A stretch of DNA of 64,000 nt from CAVPDA01 sp963702495 (GTDB lineage: Bacteria > Pseudomonadota > Gammaproteobacteria > Burkholderiales > Rhodocyclaceae): NCBI GenBank assembly GCA_963702495.1, contig CAVPDA010000003.1, forward strand, positions 682,001 to 746,000. The letters are read 5' to 3'. Made by a program: the position numbers and the translations under genes. The notes beneath the pieces are model-generated. The model was not told where the DNA came from. It ran no database searches and saw only the letters and a program-made list of their open reading frames with translations. Shown piece after piece: positions 26,373-35,591 of the stretch (position 1 is the stretch's first letter; each line of letters opens with the position of its first letter).

Positions 26373-27458
26373 TCAGGCGGCAGCGGCCTCGCTGCCCACC
26401 ATTTCGTTGTTGGTCGGGGTATGGCTGCCGGTACGCAATCGCGCCAGCACCCGCTCCACTTCCAGGGTCAGGTCCGCGGCGTCGCTCGGCGCCCGGTAGG
26501 TGCCGAGCCAGGTGGTCCAGCCGAGGCGACCGAACCTGCCGAGCCTGATCTTCGGCACCTCCTGCCGCAGCAGCTTGAGACGCGCGTCCCACTCCAGTTC
26601 GAACGAAACATATTGCCGCACCAGCGCAACCAGCTTCGCGATCGCGGTGCCGCCCGGCAGGAAGCCCTCGTACTGTTCCAGGGTAAGGGGTCCCAGCTCG
26701 ATGCGGAACTTGTGCTGGCGGTCCCACACTGCCCCGCCCAGCACGGCGCCGACGCCGAGGCGCGCACCGTCCGTGTCGATGCCGATGCGGGTGCGGTCTT
26801 CCGCCGGCAGCCGCATGCGGTGGCCGACGAACTGCTCGACGCGCACCGGCACGCGGAAGAAGCCGGCGGTCCAGGCCTGCAGGCCGTCGCTGTTGCGCAC
26901 GTGCCGCGCCAGCAGCCCGGAGAAATACAGCTTGGCATGGTCGCCGACCGCATCGCGCTGCGCCAGCCGGGGCGAACCGATGCCGATGACGGATCCGACA
27001 TAGGCGCCGAAGCGATCGTCCCGCGGCCGGTCGAGATTGACGGTGGGCTGGGCCTGCGCCCAGGCGCGGTAGAACAGTTCGAGAAAGCGATGGTTGAAGG
27101 TGTCGAGGAAGCGCGCGAAGGTGTAGTCGCCCGCATGCAGGATGCGCTCCCGGGTGTAGTCGGTGAGATGCAGCGGCAGCGGGCCGTTCGGACCCAGCAG
27201 CCCGAAGAAGCGCTGCTCCAGCCGCGGCGCCCGCCCTTCCTGCCCTAGACTGAAGGCCGACAGCGCCGCCGGCGCGAAGGATACCGACGGCTCCTGCCCG
27301 AGGCGGATCGGCTCGTCCGCCGGGCGCATGGCGCATCCGATGCGGGGCATCCGCGGAAACAGGCATTCGATGCGGCGCAGGGCCTGGAGGAAGTCGTGGT
27401 CGAACGGCTTCTCCTCCAGGCGGCGAAAATAGGTCAGAGGATCGGACGTTCCCCGCAT
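26373..27458 (-). CDS. tssG: TssG, T6SS baseplate protein
   Basis: 361 residues. Family features include FLQALRRIECLFPRMPRIG near the start, LGPNGPLPLHLTDYTRER, DHAKLYFSGLLARHVRNSDG and LGPLTLEQYEGFLPGG. TssG forms the baseplate wedge with TssE, TssF and TssK. The gene overlaps the end of tssF by 25 bases, indicating translational coupling. Confidence 0.93.
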   Translation of the reverse strand: MRGTSDPLTYFRRLEEKPFDHDFLQALRRIECLFPRMPRIGCAMRPADEPIRLGQEPSVSFAPAALSAFSLGQEGRAPRLEQRFFGLLGPNGPLPLHLTDYTRERILHAGDYTFARFLDTFNHRFLELFYRAWAQAQPTVNLDRPRDDRFGAYVGSVIGIGSPRLAQRDAVGDHAKLYFSGLLARHVRNSDGLQAWTAGFFRVPVRVEQFVGHRMRLPAEDRTRIGIDTDGARLGVGAVLGGAVWDRQHKFRIELGPLTLEQYEGFLPGGTAIAKLVALVRQYVSFELEWDARLKLLRQEVPKIRLGRFGRLGWTTWLGTYRAPSDAADLTLEVERVLARLRTGSHTPTNNEMVGSEAAAA

Positions 27459-29308
27459 CGCGGCACCCAGCGCATGACCTCGCCGCGCGCGCCCGATCGC
27501 AGCACGGTTTCGGTGAAGGAATTGATGGAAACGTGGCGCGCGAAGAACTGCTCCATCACCGAGCCGAGCAGGAACGCGCTGCCGCCCTGGAATGCCAGTT
27601 CATCCACCTCCAGTTCGATCTGCAGCCCGCGGCCGAAGGTCACCGGCCCCGGGATTGGAAAGCGGCGCACCAGCGGCCGCACCGCCACCCGCCGCACGCC
27701 CTCGATCTGCTTCCTCATGCCGGCGTCGCCGCTCATGGCATGCAATTCGAGCAGTTCGCGCAGCGCCGCCGCTCCCTCGCGCTCGTTGCTGTCCAGCAGC
27801 GACAGGTAGTTCAGCGACAGATGATTGACGAACTGCCAGGCCACGTTGCCTTCGCGCAGCGACGAATAGGGCTTGGATGGCCCCTTCAGGCAGCGGATTG
27901 CGGTCACGGGCGCCGACGACTCCAGGGTGAAATCCGTCTTGGCCACGCCCAGCGGCATGGTGAGGGGCAGGTCGCGATTGGTGCACTGGGCGGTCACCGC
28001 CAGCTGGCGCAGGTTGTCGCTGAAAGGGGCATCGCGCGGGTCCACCAGGGCGATGAACACTTCGCTGCCGACATAGCTGGAGCGAAAACCGGTGCGCTTC
28101 TGCGCCACCGACAGCAGACGCGGCTCGCGCTGCAACGTGAAGTACGCCTGATGCTCCGGCTCCTCGGTGTGAAACGCGGCGTAGAACGGCAGGAAGTTCC
28201 GTTCGCCCTCCGCGCCGACGCCGTAGCCGGTGACGCTCGACACTTCGAACACTTCGAAGTCCATCGGCCTGGTGCGGTCGGCCACGACGTGGAACTCGAA
28301 GCTGCTCTCGGAGACGTGGATGCGGTCGCAGCGCCGCGGAAACAGGTTCACCGCCGGCGTGCAGAACAGGCTGAAGTTCGCCGCGTCCACCACGCTTTCC
28401 AGTTGCGCGTCGCCGCGCTCGAACAGCAGGACGATCTCCAGCTCGTTGCCGCCGTGCCGCCGCACCGCCTTGCCCAGGCCGCCGAGATCGGCGAACAGGT
28501 AGCGCTGGGGAAACGCGAAATACTCCTGCAGCAGGCGGTAGCCCTGAAACCCGCGCAGCGTCACCGGCAGCAGGGCCTCGCCGTCGCCGTAGCCGACGGG
28601 CCGGACCTGCTTGCGCGGGATGAACTCGTACCAGGGCAGAGGCCGCTGCGGCGGCCCCACCAGCATGCCGAGGCAGGCGCCGAACGTGAGCTCATGCAGC
28701 TTGTAGGCGACCTCGTCGGCGCCCGACAGGAACAGGCGCAGGCTGTCCAGCTTGAGCTGGTCGAAGTTGAGGCCGGCGGTAGCGCGCAGGCGCAGGCGCA
28801 CGCCCCCCTTCACCTTCTGGCCCGAGGGCAAGGCATTGAGCGGCAGATCCGGCGCGAAGGAGAAGTACTTGGCGCTGACGATCTCCACCGGCCACAGCGT
28901 CGTGTCCTGCGCGGTGCGGAATTCGCAGGCCGTGACGTCGCCCTTGCCGAGCAGGCTGCGCATGGCGCTGCCACGGGGAATGCTGATGCCGCGGGCGAGA
29001 TTGGCTTCGTTCAGGTCCGGCTGGAACTGCGCCACCAGCATCGACGGCGTGGGCGCGAGGTAGTTGGGATAGACGATCTCGAGCAGGCGCTGGGTGAAGC
29101 GCGGGAATTCCGCGTCGAGCTTGAGTTGCACCCGCGCCGCGAGGAAACCCACGCCCTCCAGCAGGCGCTCGACGTAGGGATCGCTGACTTCGATCCCCTC
29201 CATGCCCAGACGCGCGGCGATCTTGGGAAACTGCTGCGCGAACTCCGCACCCATCTCGCGCAGATGTTGCAGTTCCTGGTTGTAATAGCGCAGCAGTCGC
29301 GGGTCCAT
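27434..29308 (-). CDS. tssF: TssF, T6SS baseplate protein
   Basis: 624 residues starting MDPRLLRYYNQELQHLREMG, the canonical TssF opening, followed by EFAQQFPKIAARLGMEG and DPYVERLLEGVGFLAARVQ. TssF is the main wedge subunit of the T6SS baseplate. The stop lies inside tssG and the gene starts 9 bases after tssE. Full length with no sign of damage. Confidence 0.95.
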   Translation of the reverse strand: MDPRLLRYYNQELQHLREMGAEFAQQFPKIAARLGMEGIEVSDPYVERLLEGVGFLAARVQLKLDAEFPRFTQRLLEIVYPNYLAPTPSMLVAQFQPDLNEANLARGISIPRGSAMRSLLGKGDVTACEFRTAQDTTLWPVEIVSAKYFSFAPDLPLNALPSGQKVKGGVRLRLRATAGLNFDQLKLDSLRLFLSGADEVAYKLHELTFGACLGMLVGPPQRPLPWYEFIPRKQVRPVGYGDGEALLPVTLRGFQGYRLLQEYFAFPQRYLFADLGGLGKAVRRHGGNELEIVLLFERGDAQLESVVDAANFSLFCTPAVNLFPRRCDRIHVSESSFEFHVVADRTRPMDFEVFEVSSVTGYGVGAEGERNFLPFYAAFHTEEPEHQAYFTLQREPRLLSVAQKRTGFRSSYVGSEVFIALVDPRDAPFSDNLRQLAVTAQCTNRDLPLTMPLGVAKTDFTLESSAPVTAIRCLKGPSKPYSSLREGNVAWQFVNHLSLNYLSLLDSNEREGAAALRELLELHAMSGDAGMRKQIEGVRRVAVRPLVRRFPIPGPVTFGRGLQIELEVDELAFQGGSAFLLGSVMEQFFARHVSINSFTETVLRSGARGEVMRWVPRCGERPIL

Positions 29309-29317
29309 GGCGCGGGC

Positions 29318-29818
29318 TCAGCCGATCTCGCGGATCTCGACCTGGCCGGTCTCCAGGTCAACTTCGGTGCGCAGCAGCAGTTCGATGGGAACCGGCTGGG
29401 ACCAGAGCTGACCGCGAATCTGCACGCTGACGACGTTGTGATGTTCGAGCTGGTCTTCGCTCACCAGGGTCTCCACCTGCAGGGTGGACGGCGTGATGCG
29501 CGGCTCGAAGTCGACGATGACCTGGCGGATGATGCGCTCCAGTTCCATCACGTCGAGCGATGAGGCAGTCTCGCCGGAAAGCGCCGGCAGGCCGTAGTTG
29601 ACGACGGAGCGCTCGGCCTCCGGATACGAGGCCCAGTCGATGTCGGTCGGCCGCGTGGCATTGAACAGCCAGGCCAGATCCCGCAGCACCGCCTGCCGCA
29701 GCTTCTGCCGCGACATGACGCGCGCTTCGCGCGGTTCCAGATGCTTGCTCGGGTCTTCGTCGGTGAGGCGGTCCAGCAGGGCCGGCTGCAGCCGTTCCTG
29801 GGGCGTGAGTTCGGCCAT
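29318..29818 (-). CDS. tssE: TssE, gp25-like T6SS baseplate protein
   Basis: 166 residues. Typical gp25/TssE sequence: RDLAWLFNATRPTDIDWASY, SVVNYGLPALSG, IRQVIVDFEPRI and PVPIELLLRTEVDLETGQV. It initiates sheath polymerisation on the baseplate. It follows tagJ with a one-base gap. Confidence 0.93.
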   Translation of the reverse strand: MAELTPQERLQPALLDRLTDEDPSKHLEPREARVMSRQKLRQAVLRDLAWLFNATRPTDIDWASYPEAERSVVNYGLPALSGETASSLDVMELERIIRQVIVDFEPRITPSTLQVETLVSEDQLEHHNVVSVQIRGQLWSQPVPIELLLRTEVDLETGQVEIREIG

Positions 29819-29819
29819 C

Positions 29820-30650
29820 TCAACCGGCCGCCGGGGCAGCGGCCTGCGGCGCGGACTGGATGGTGATGGTGCGGATGTCCATCAGCGGAAACTCGCCGGC
29901 ATCGGTGGTGATGAGCCGCTGTCCGAGGCCGAAGAAAACATCGGGCGCCGTCTCCATCCACTCGGTCTTGCGCGCCAGCCGGATCATGCCGTCCTCGCTC
30001 GCCTCCGAACCCGGATAGCGCGTCGGAATAAGAGCCGGGCTCTCGCCGCCGTTCTCGAACTGCAGGTAGGCCGGCATCCACACCGCGTCGCGCAGATCGC
30101 TCGGCGCCTCGATCGTGACCCGCGACAGGCGGGCGAACGGAACCCAGTAGTAGCGGCCGTTGATGACGGCTTCGAGCACGGGGCCGAGGCGCACGTCGGC
30201 GTCGGCAATCCAGGAGAAGGGTTGGTCGTCGAGCGTGCCGCTGGTCTCGGGGGCCTGCTCGAAAGCCTGATCGTGCAAGGCCTGCGCCGCTGCGGTCTCG
30301 CCCTGGCCGGCACGCAGCAGCGCTTCGATCAGCAGGGCGAGCCAGGCGTCCGGCTGGCCGAAAACCATCGGCGCCTTGCGGCCGCGGAACACCTCGGCGC
30401 GCAGCAGTTCGCACTTGAGGGCTTCGGCATACATCTGCTGCATGGCCAGCGCCGCCGGGTCCAGGCTCGCCGCCGTGTCGAGCTGATTCAGCGCCCGTTC
30501 CCACTGCCCCAGCACGCACAGGAGCTGAAACAGGAAGACGCGCAACTTGGCGTCGCCGGGCCGGGCGCGCACCTGGTCCTGCAGGAGCTTGAGGGCTGCG
30601 GCGGGATCGCCGGCGCGCAGGTGGTCTTCGGCAGTGAGAACTGGGTTCAT
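29820..30650 (-). CDS. tagJ: TagJ (ImpE family), T6SS accessory protein
   Basis: 276 residues. The N-terminal TPR-like region (HLRAGDPAAALKLLQDQVRA, AKLRVFLFQLLCVLGQWERA) is characteristic of ImpE. The C-terminal part contains IADADVRLGPVLEAVINGRYYWVPF and a conserved tail. TagJ binds TssB and has been linked to ClpV recruitment in HSI-I-like systems (family knowledge). Its presence, with kinase, phosphatase and FHA proteins, marks this as an HSI-I-like T6SS. Confidence 0.92.
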   Translation of the reverse strand: MNPVLTAEDHLRAGDPAAALKLLQDQVRARPGDAKLRVFLFQLLCVLGQWERALNQLDTAASLDPAALAMQQMYAEALKCELLRAEVFRGRKAPMVFGQPDAWLALLIEALLRAGQGETAAAQALHDQAFEQAPETSGTLDDQPFSWIADADVRLGPVLEAVINGRYYWVPFARLSRVTIEAPSDLRDAVWMPAYLQFENGGESPALIPTRYPGSEASEDGMIRLARKTEWMETAPDVFFGLGQRLITTDAGEFPLMDIRTITIQSAPQAAAPAAG

Positions 30651-30691
30651 CGTCGTGGGAGGCGTCGTAAACGGGGTGGCGTTGTGTCGGT

Positions 30692-31234
30692 CTAGAGGAT
30701 GTCGTGCATGAACACGCTGCTGCCCTTGAGTTGTCCGTCTGCACCCTGCTGGCGGTATTCGATCTCGATCTTCTGGAAGGAGAGGGTCACGCTTTCCAGC
30801 ATCTGCGCGCTGGTTTCGGACTCGGGCGCCTGCACGTCGTAAGAGGTGATGCGCCCTTTCTCTATGGTGAGTTTGAAGTATTCCTGCTGGGTGGTGCCTG
30901 CCTTGCGCACGCTGAGCACGGCCTTCTTGATCACCTCGTTGTTGACGGCCGCGAGCATCAGGGCAGTGGACGCCGCGTCGGTGTGCTTGAGAACGCGCAA
31001 CTCCTTGATCGTGGCCTTGCCGCTCGCCCCCCCGGTCGCCATGTCGATATGGGTCTTGATGCCCCAGGACCAGCTCAGGACGTCGATCTCGTCCTTGTGC
31101 TTTTCGTCGCGCGATTCGCCCTTGATCGGCCCGGTCTTCTGGCCGACGATACTGATGAACATATCGCCGGTATCCGCCCGCGCCAATCCGGAAGCGGACG
31201 CCGGCACGCCACCCGATATCCCAATTGAAGGCAC
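30692..31234 (-). CDS. hcp: Hcp1, T6SS tube protein with N-terminal extension
   Basis: Hcp hexamers form the T6SS inner tube. The core FISIVGQKTGPIKGESRDEK then EIDVLSWSWG is Hcp. The start is set at GTG 31234 because a perfect AAGGAG lies six bases upstream. This gives 180 residues, with about 24 residues (PSIGISGGVPASASGLARAD) ahead of the core. The in-frame ATG at 31162 would give a standard Hcp but lacks a clear ribosome-binding site. It is paralogous to the hcp gene just upstream. Confidence 0.88.
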   Translation of the reverse strand: MPSIGISGGVPASASGLARADTGDMFISIVGQKTGPIKGESRDEKHKDEIDVLSWSWGIKTHIDMATGGASGKATIKELRVLKHTDAASTALMLAAVNNEVIKKAVLSVRKAGTTQQEYFKLTIEKGRITSYDVQAPESETSAQMLESVTLSFQKIEIEYRQQGADGQLKGSSVFMHDIL

Positions 31235-31240
31235 CCTTAT

Positions 31241-31246
31241 CTCCTT
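31241..31246 (-). promoter_or_regulatory. Ribosome-binding site that decides the hcp1 start
   Basis: AAGGAG six bases before GTG 31234, by far the best site in the region. It favours the extended Hcp over the start at 31162. Confidence 0.6.
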
Positions 31247-31430
31247 GACCATGCAGCCGGTCGCCGCGTCATGAAACCTCGACCAAGCGGCGCATTCCAA
31301 ATTCCGGCGGCGACGAAAGCGATAGTGTCAGCGGCGCAAATGTTCCGCGGCGTCGAGGGGCACCAGCGCAAGCGCTATTCCGTGCGATTCGTGGCGGCCG
31401 GCCGCACGCGGCGCGGCCGCCCACTGCACC

Positions 31431-31901
31431 CTAGACCTTCACGTTCTTGGCGATGTTGAAGGCTGCCTCGACCGCGGCCTCGCCCGTGCCGTCGGGCTTC
31501 TGCGGCGAGTATTCGATCTTGTACTCGGCGAAGTTGAGCGTCACGTTTTCGCTCAGCCGATCCTCGCCGCCGCTGCCGCCGGTTGACACCGACGAGACGA
31601 TCACCTCCTTCATTGTCAGCTTGATGTACTCCAGCGGCTTCTCGCCCGCCTTGCGCACCGTCAGCAGCGCCTGCTTATAGTGCTTGCCGTTGCAGCAGGA
31701 AAGCATCAGGCCGGGCGAGGCCTTGTCGATGTACTTGGTGATCGAAATGTCATTGACCGACACCTTGCCCGCCCCGCCGCCGCCGCCGAGGTGGGTCGTC
31801 CCGGACTGGCTCATGCCCCAGCTCCAGGACAGCACGTCGATCTCGTCCTTGTGCTTGTCGTCCCGCGACTCGCCCTTCACGTCGTCAATTTTCAGAAACA
31901 T
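31431..31901 (-). CDS. hcp: Hcp2, T6SS tube protein
   Basis: 156 residues starting MFLKIDDVKGESRDDKHKDE, followed by IDVLSWSWGMSQSGTTHLGG and YIKLTMKEVIVSSVS. This is the standard Hcp tube subunit without an extension. It lies upstream of hcp1 and shares KGESRD-KHKDEIDVLSWSWG with it, indicating tandem duplication and divergence. A 117-base gap separates it from tssC. Confidence 0.92.
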   Translation of the reverse strand: MFLKIDDVKGESRDDKHKDEIDVLSWSWGMSQSGTTHLGGGGGAGKVSVNDISITKYIDKASPGLMLSCCNGKHYKQALLTVRKAGEKPLEYIKLTMKEVIVSSVSTGGSGGEDRLSENVTLNFAEYKIEYSPQKPDGTGEAAVEAAFNIAKNVKV

Positions 31902-32018
31902 GTTGAACAGCCATGGTCGTCTCCTTTTCTAAGTTCTGATCAAGTCCTGCTGTTTACAACGGAGCACCGGAACCACCGGTGCCGCAACTGCCATCGCCTC
32001 CTCGATACTGGTTCGGAC

Positions 32019-33512
32019 CTACGCCGCCTTGGCCGACGGCAGCTTCGAAACCAGTCGCAGCGAAACGGTCAAGCCCTCCAACTGATAGTGCGGCCGGAGA
32101 AAGAATTTCGACGTGTAGTAGCCGGGATTGCCTTCGACCTCCTCGACCACCACTTCGGCGGCCGCCAGGGGCTTGCGCGCCTTGGTGCTTTCGGAGGAAT
32201 GGGCCGGATCCCCGTCCACGTAATTCATGATCCAGTTCTGCAGCCAGGTCTGCATGTCGTCGCGCTCCTTGAACGAGCCGATCTTGTCGCGCACGATGCA
32301 CTTCAGGTAGTGGGCAAAGCGGCAGCAGGCGAACAGGTAGGGGAGCCGTGCCGCCAGGTTGGCGTTGGCGGTGGCATCCGGATCGTCGTATTCGAACGGC
32401 TTCTGCAGCGACTGGGCGCCGATGAAGGCGGCGAAGTCCGAGTTCTTGCGGTGGATCAGCGGCATGAAGCCGTTCTTCGCCAGCTCCGCCTCGCGCCGGT
32501 CGCTGATGGCGATCTCGGTCGGGCACTTCATGTCCACGCCGCCGTCGTCGGTCGGGAAGGTGTGGGTCGGCAGCCCTTCGACCGCGCCCCCGGATTCGAT
32601 GCCGCGGATGCGCGAACACCAGCCGTACTCCTTGAACGAGCGGTTGATATTCACCGCCATGGCATAGGCGGAATTGGCCCAGGTGTATCTGCTGTGGTCC
32701 GCCGCGCCGGTGTCTTCCTCGAACTCGAACTGTTCCACCGGATTGGTCTTGGCGCCGTAGGGTATGCGCGCCAGAAAGCGCGGCATCGCCAGCCCGATGT
32801 AGCGCGCGTCGTCCGATTCGCGCAGGGAGCGCCACGCCGCGTACTCCGGCGTGGTGAAGATCTTGGTGAGGTCGCGCGGATTGGCGAGTTCCTGCCACGA
32901 ATCCATCTGCATCACGGTCGGCGAGGCCGCGGCGATGAAGGGCGTATGCGCGGCAGCGGACACTTTCGCCATCTCGCCCAGCAGCTCGACGTCCGGCGGG
33001 CTCTGGTCGAAATAGTAGTCGCCGACCAGGCAGCCGAAGGGCTCGCCGCCGAACTGGCCGTACTCTTCCTCATAGACGCGCTTGAAGATCGGGCTCTGGT
33101 CCCAGGCCGTGCCCTTGAACTTCTTGAGCGTCTTGCCCACGTCCGCCTTCGAGATGTTCATGACGCGGATCTTGAGCATCTCGTCGGTTTCGGTGTTGTT
33201 CACCAGATAGTGCAGGCCGCGCCAGCCGCTCTCCAGCTTCTGGAAGTCCTGGTGGTGCAGGATGAGGTTGATCTGCTCCGACAGCTTCTTGTCGATCTCG
33301 GCGATGATCGCCTCGATCGACTTCACCACGTCGGCACTGATCAGCGTGGTCTGGGCCAGCGCCTGCTCGGCGAGCGTGCGCACCGCCTGCTGCACGGCGC
33401 TCTTCGCTTCGTCGGTCTTGGGCTTGAATTCCTTCTGCAGCAGCTCCGTGAGCGGGCTGCCCTCCAGCACTGCGCCTTCCGCCTGCAATGCCTGCTGTTG
33501 TTCGTCGGCCAT
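32019..33512 (-). CDS. tssC: TssC, T6SS sheath large subunit
   Basis: 497 residues. Family landmarks are LESGWRGLHYLVNNTETDEM, FGGEPFGCLVGDYYFDQSPP and RFLARIPYGAKTNPVEQFEF. TssC assembles with TssB into the contractile sheath. It is encoded 32 bases after tssB in the order tssA-tssB-tssC-hcp2-hcp1. Full length. Confidence 0.95.
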   Translation of the reverse strand: MADEQQQALQAEGAVLEGSPLTELLQKEFKPKTDEAKSAVQQAVRTLAEQALAQTTLISADVVKSIEAIIAEIDKKLSEQINLILHHQDFQKLESGWRGLHYLVNNTETDEMLKIRVMNISKADVGKTLKKFKGTAWDQSPIFKRVYEEEYGQFGGEPFGCLVGDYYFDQSPPDVELLGEMAKVSAAAHTPFIAAASPTVMQMDSWQELANPRDLTKIFTTPEYAAWRSLRESDDARYIGLAMPRFLARIPYGAKTNPVEQFEFEEDTGAADHSRYTWANSAYAMAVNINRSFKEYGWCSRIRGIESGGAVEGLPTHTFPTDDGGVDMKCPTEIAISDRREAELAKNGFMPLIHRKNSDFAAFIGAQSLQKPFEYDDPDATANANLAARLPYLFACCRFAHYLKCIVRDKIGSFKERDDMQTWLQNWIMNYVDGDPAHSSESTKARKPLAAAEVVVEEVEGNPGYYTSKFFLRPHYQLEGLTVSLRLVSKLPSAKAA

Positions 33513-33544
33513 CTCTATGTCTCCTCAGTGTTCGCCGGTTTGAC

Positions 33545-34057
33545 TCAGGCTGCTCCGCCTTCTTCCGCCGGCTTCTTGGCCGCCGCGAGCGACTTGAGCA
33601 GCGCCGGATCCTGCAGCACCTTCGCGATCAGATCCTCGGCGCCGCTCTTGCCGTCCATGTAGGTGATCAGGTTGGAGAGCTGGGTGCGCGCCTCCAGCAG
33701 CTTGCTCAGCGCATCGACCTTGCGCGCCACCGCCGCCGGCGAAAAGTCGTCCATGCTCTCGAAGGTGAGCTCGACGTTCAGGCTTCCTTCGCCGGTAAGG
33801 GTATTGGGCACCTGGAACGCGACCCGCGGCTTCATCGCCTTCATGCGGCTGTCGAAGTTGTCCACGTCGATGTCGAGGAACTTGCGGTCCGCCACACCGG
33901 GCAGCGCCTCGGCCGGCTTGCCGGAGAGGTCGGCCAGCACGCCCATGACGAAGGGAAGCTGGATCTTCTTCTCCGCTCCGTACAGTTCCACGTCGTATTC
34001 GATCTGGACCCGCGGCGCGCGATTGCGCGCGATGAATTTCTGACTGCTCTTCGCCAC
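33545..34057 (-). CDS. tssB: TssB, T6SS sheath small subunit
   Basis: 170 residues starting MAKSSQKFIARNRAPRVQIE, then YDVELYGAEKKIQLPFVMGV and LADLSGKPAEALPGVADRKF, a textbook TssB. It partners TssC in the contractile sheath. The 140-base gap from tssA contains no gene and could hold regulatory sequence. Confidence 0.95.
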   Translation of the reverse strand: MAKSSQKFIARNRAPRVQIEYDVELYGAEKKIQLPFVMGVLADLSGKPAEALPGVADRKFLDIDVDNFDSRMKAMKPRVAFQVPNTLTGEGSLNVELTFESMDDFSPAAVARKVDALSKLLEARTQLSNLITYMDGKSGAEDLIAKVLQDPALLKSLAAAKKPAEEGGAA

Positions 34058-34197
34058 GTCAAGCCTCCTGTTCCGTTAGATTCACTTCGATGGCGGATCG
34101 ACTGATCGGTCCCCGCTTGCCGCTTTCCATCCTCCTGCCCCCTCCGGGCATTCGTTGACGAAATCCCGCGCGAGCCGGGCCGGCACCCGTCCGGCGG

Positions 34198-35217
34198 CTA
34201 ACCATCCTTGATCCCTGCGATCGTCTCCACCTGCGGCAGGCTGTCGGGCGCCATGTCGCGGATGATATCGACAAAGTTCATCGTCATCAGGCGCTTGGCG
34301 CGCTGGATCAGGAGCGGCGCGGGATTGCTGGGCTCGTTCCGTTCCAGGTAGGCGCACACCTTGTCGAGCAGCCGGATCGCGTCGTCGCGGCTGCGTATTT
34401 CTCCCGTCACCTGCAACGCCGCAGCGGGCGCCATCGCCGCGCCTTCGATAGTACCCGCCTCAGCCGCGCCTGCTGTGGCGCCGGCAGCAGCGAGGGCGCT
34501 GTTGCAGACGTTGACCAGGGGGGAAAGGATGTTGGCCAGCGGCCGCACATCGATGGCGCGCTCGCCGCCCACCTTCTCCACCAGAAGCCCGTGCAGGGAA
34601 CGCAGGCTCTGCGCCGCCTCGCGCACCGCTTCCAGGCTGCCCGGATTGTCCGCCGCCACGTCGCGCGCGATCGACTCGACCTGGTCCTGGGTCATGGCGG
34701 CGCCATCGGCAGGGGCCGGCAGCTTGCCCAAAGCCACCTCGACGTCGCGCACCAGGATCTGTCCCGCGGCACGGGAGCGCACGAACGGGCTCTTGCGCAG
34801 ATCGCGCAACAGGGTGTCGGCATCGACCAGAGGCGCGAGGGAATTGAGGCGCATCGTGGGGTCGTTGTCGTCCTCCGCATCGAGCTGCGGATGGACATGG
34901 TCCCAGTAGCGCGACAGCATCTGGTGGATGAGCTTGAGGCCGTCGTTCAGCCCCGCCGCGCCCTCCAGATTCACCAGGGCACGGGTCAGGGGGACGGCAA
35001 TCCGCAGGTCCTTGCAACGCGGGAACAGGGAAAGGGCGAGTTCGCGCACTTCGCCCCAGGCGGGCTCCTCCGCCGCGATCACCGTCTCGCCGAACTGCTG
35101 CTCCGGCTTGCCCTGAATGCTCTTCTCGAGCTCGAGGAAAGCTGCGTCATATTCCAGGTTGGGCCCGCAGGGCGGTTCTTCTGCCGTCTCCGCGAGCAGT
35201 TGTTCGATGTCGATCAC
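34198..35217 (-). CDS. tssA: TssA, T6SS cap/assembly protein (ImpA family)
   Basis: 339 residues. The N-terminal ImpA domain is recognisable: LLAETAEEPPCGPNLEYDAAF, EPAWGEVRELALSLFPRCKD, then LIHQMLSRYWDHVHPQLDAE. TssA coordinates baseplate and sheath polymerisation. The start is GTG 35217, with a GGAGG site (35227–35231) nine bases upstream; similarity begins at VIDIEQLL. It is the first gene of the minus-strand structural operon, so the operon promoter should lie in 35218–35591. Confidence 0.9.
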   Translation of the reverse strand: MIDIEQLLAETAEEPPCGPNLEYDAAFLELEKSIQGKPEQQFGETVIAAEEPAWGEVRELALSLFPRCKDLRIAVPLTRALVNLEGAAGLNDGLKLIHQMLSRYWDHVHPQLDAEDDNDPTMRLNSLAPLVDADTLLRDLRKSPFVRSRAAGQILVRDVEVALGKLPAPADGAAMTQDQVESIARDVAADNPGSLEAVREAAQSLRSLHGLLVEKVGGERAIDVRPLANILSPLVNVCNSALAAAGATAGAAEAGTIEGAAMAPAAALQVTGEIRSRDDAIRLLDKVCAYLERNEPSNPAPLLIQRAKRLMTMNFVDIIRDMAPDSLPQVETIAGIKDG

Positions 35218-35591
35218 GAGCCCTTGCCTCCGCTCTTTCTTATTCTCGCCCTGCACCCTGCGCACCGCCGCCGCGAGGCATGTCGGTGCAATTCCCGTCT
35301 AGGGTGCCGAAGGGTCTGATGGCTGTCAACCAGCCCGTGGTACTAAGCCGGCCGAACCGGAACCAACCAGGTTTCCTCATTCCATCCGGCCGGAAAACCT
35401 GCAATGTACGAACAAGGGGGGATTCCCCTTGTATATCCCCCCCACGGGAGCAAGGGGGCAGGCCCCTTGCAGATCCCAAGAACGTCCGCCCCGGCCGACG
35501 CTTCGCCAGAATTGTCACGATTCCCGTCTCAAGTGACTATCGGCTTCAGCCGAACGCCGCAGCCTGGCGCATGCGGCAGGTCCGGCCCGCC
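35218..35591. other. Intergenic region between tssA and tpsA
   Basis: 374 bases without a convincing gene. It holds the tssA ribosome-binding site (35227–35231) and one copy of the inverted repeat that brackets tpsA (35343–35488). The copy is open in the + direction but has no recognised product. The promoter for tssA should lie on its left side. Confidence 0.55.
35343..35488 (+). repeat. Inverted repeat bracketing tpsA, right-pointing copy
   Basis: About 146 bases from CTAAGCCGGCCG to CCCCTTGCAGATCCC. On the opposite strand the same series of blocks occurs at 39486–39624: CTAAGCCGGCCG, GGCCGGAAAA, ATGTACGAACAAGGGG, CCTTGTATATCCCCC and GGCCCC-TTGCA. Both copies can encode VRTRGDSPCISP…EQGGRP. 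It is located just beyond the tpsA stop. Confidence 0.75.

Noticed and set aside
23636..26548. 970-codon open frame opposite clpV
   Set aside because: Antisense shadow; the minus strand encodes a complete ClpV with both Walker motif sets.
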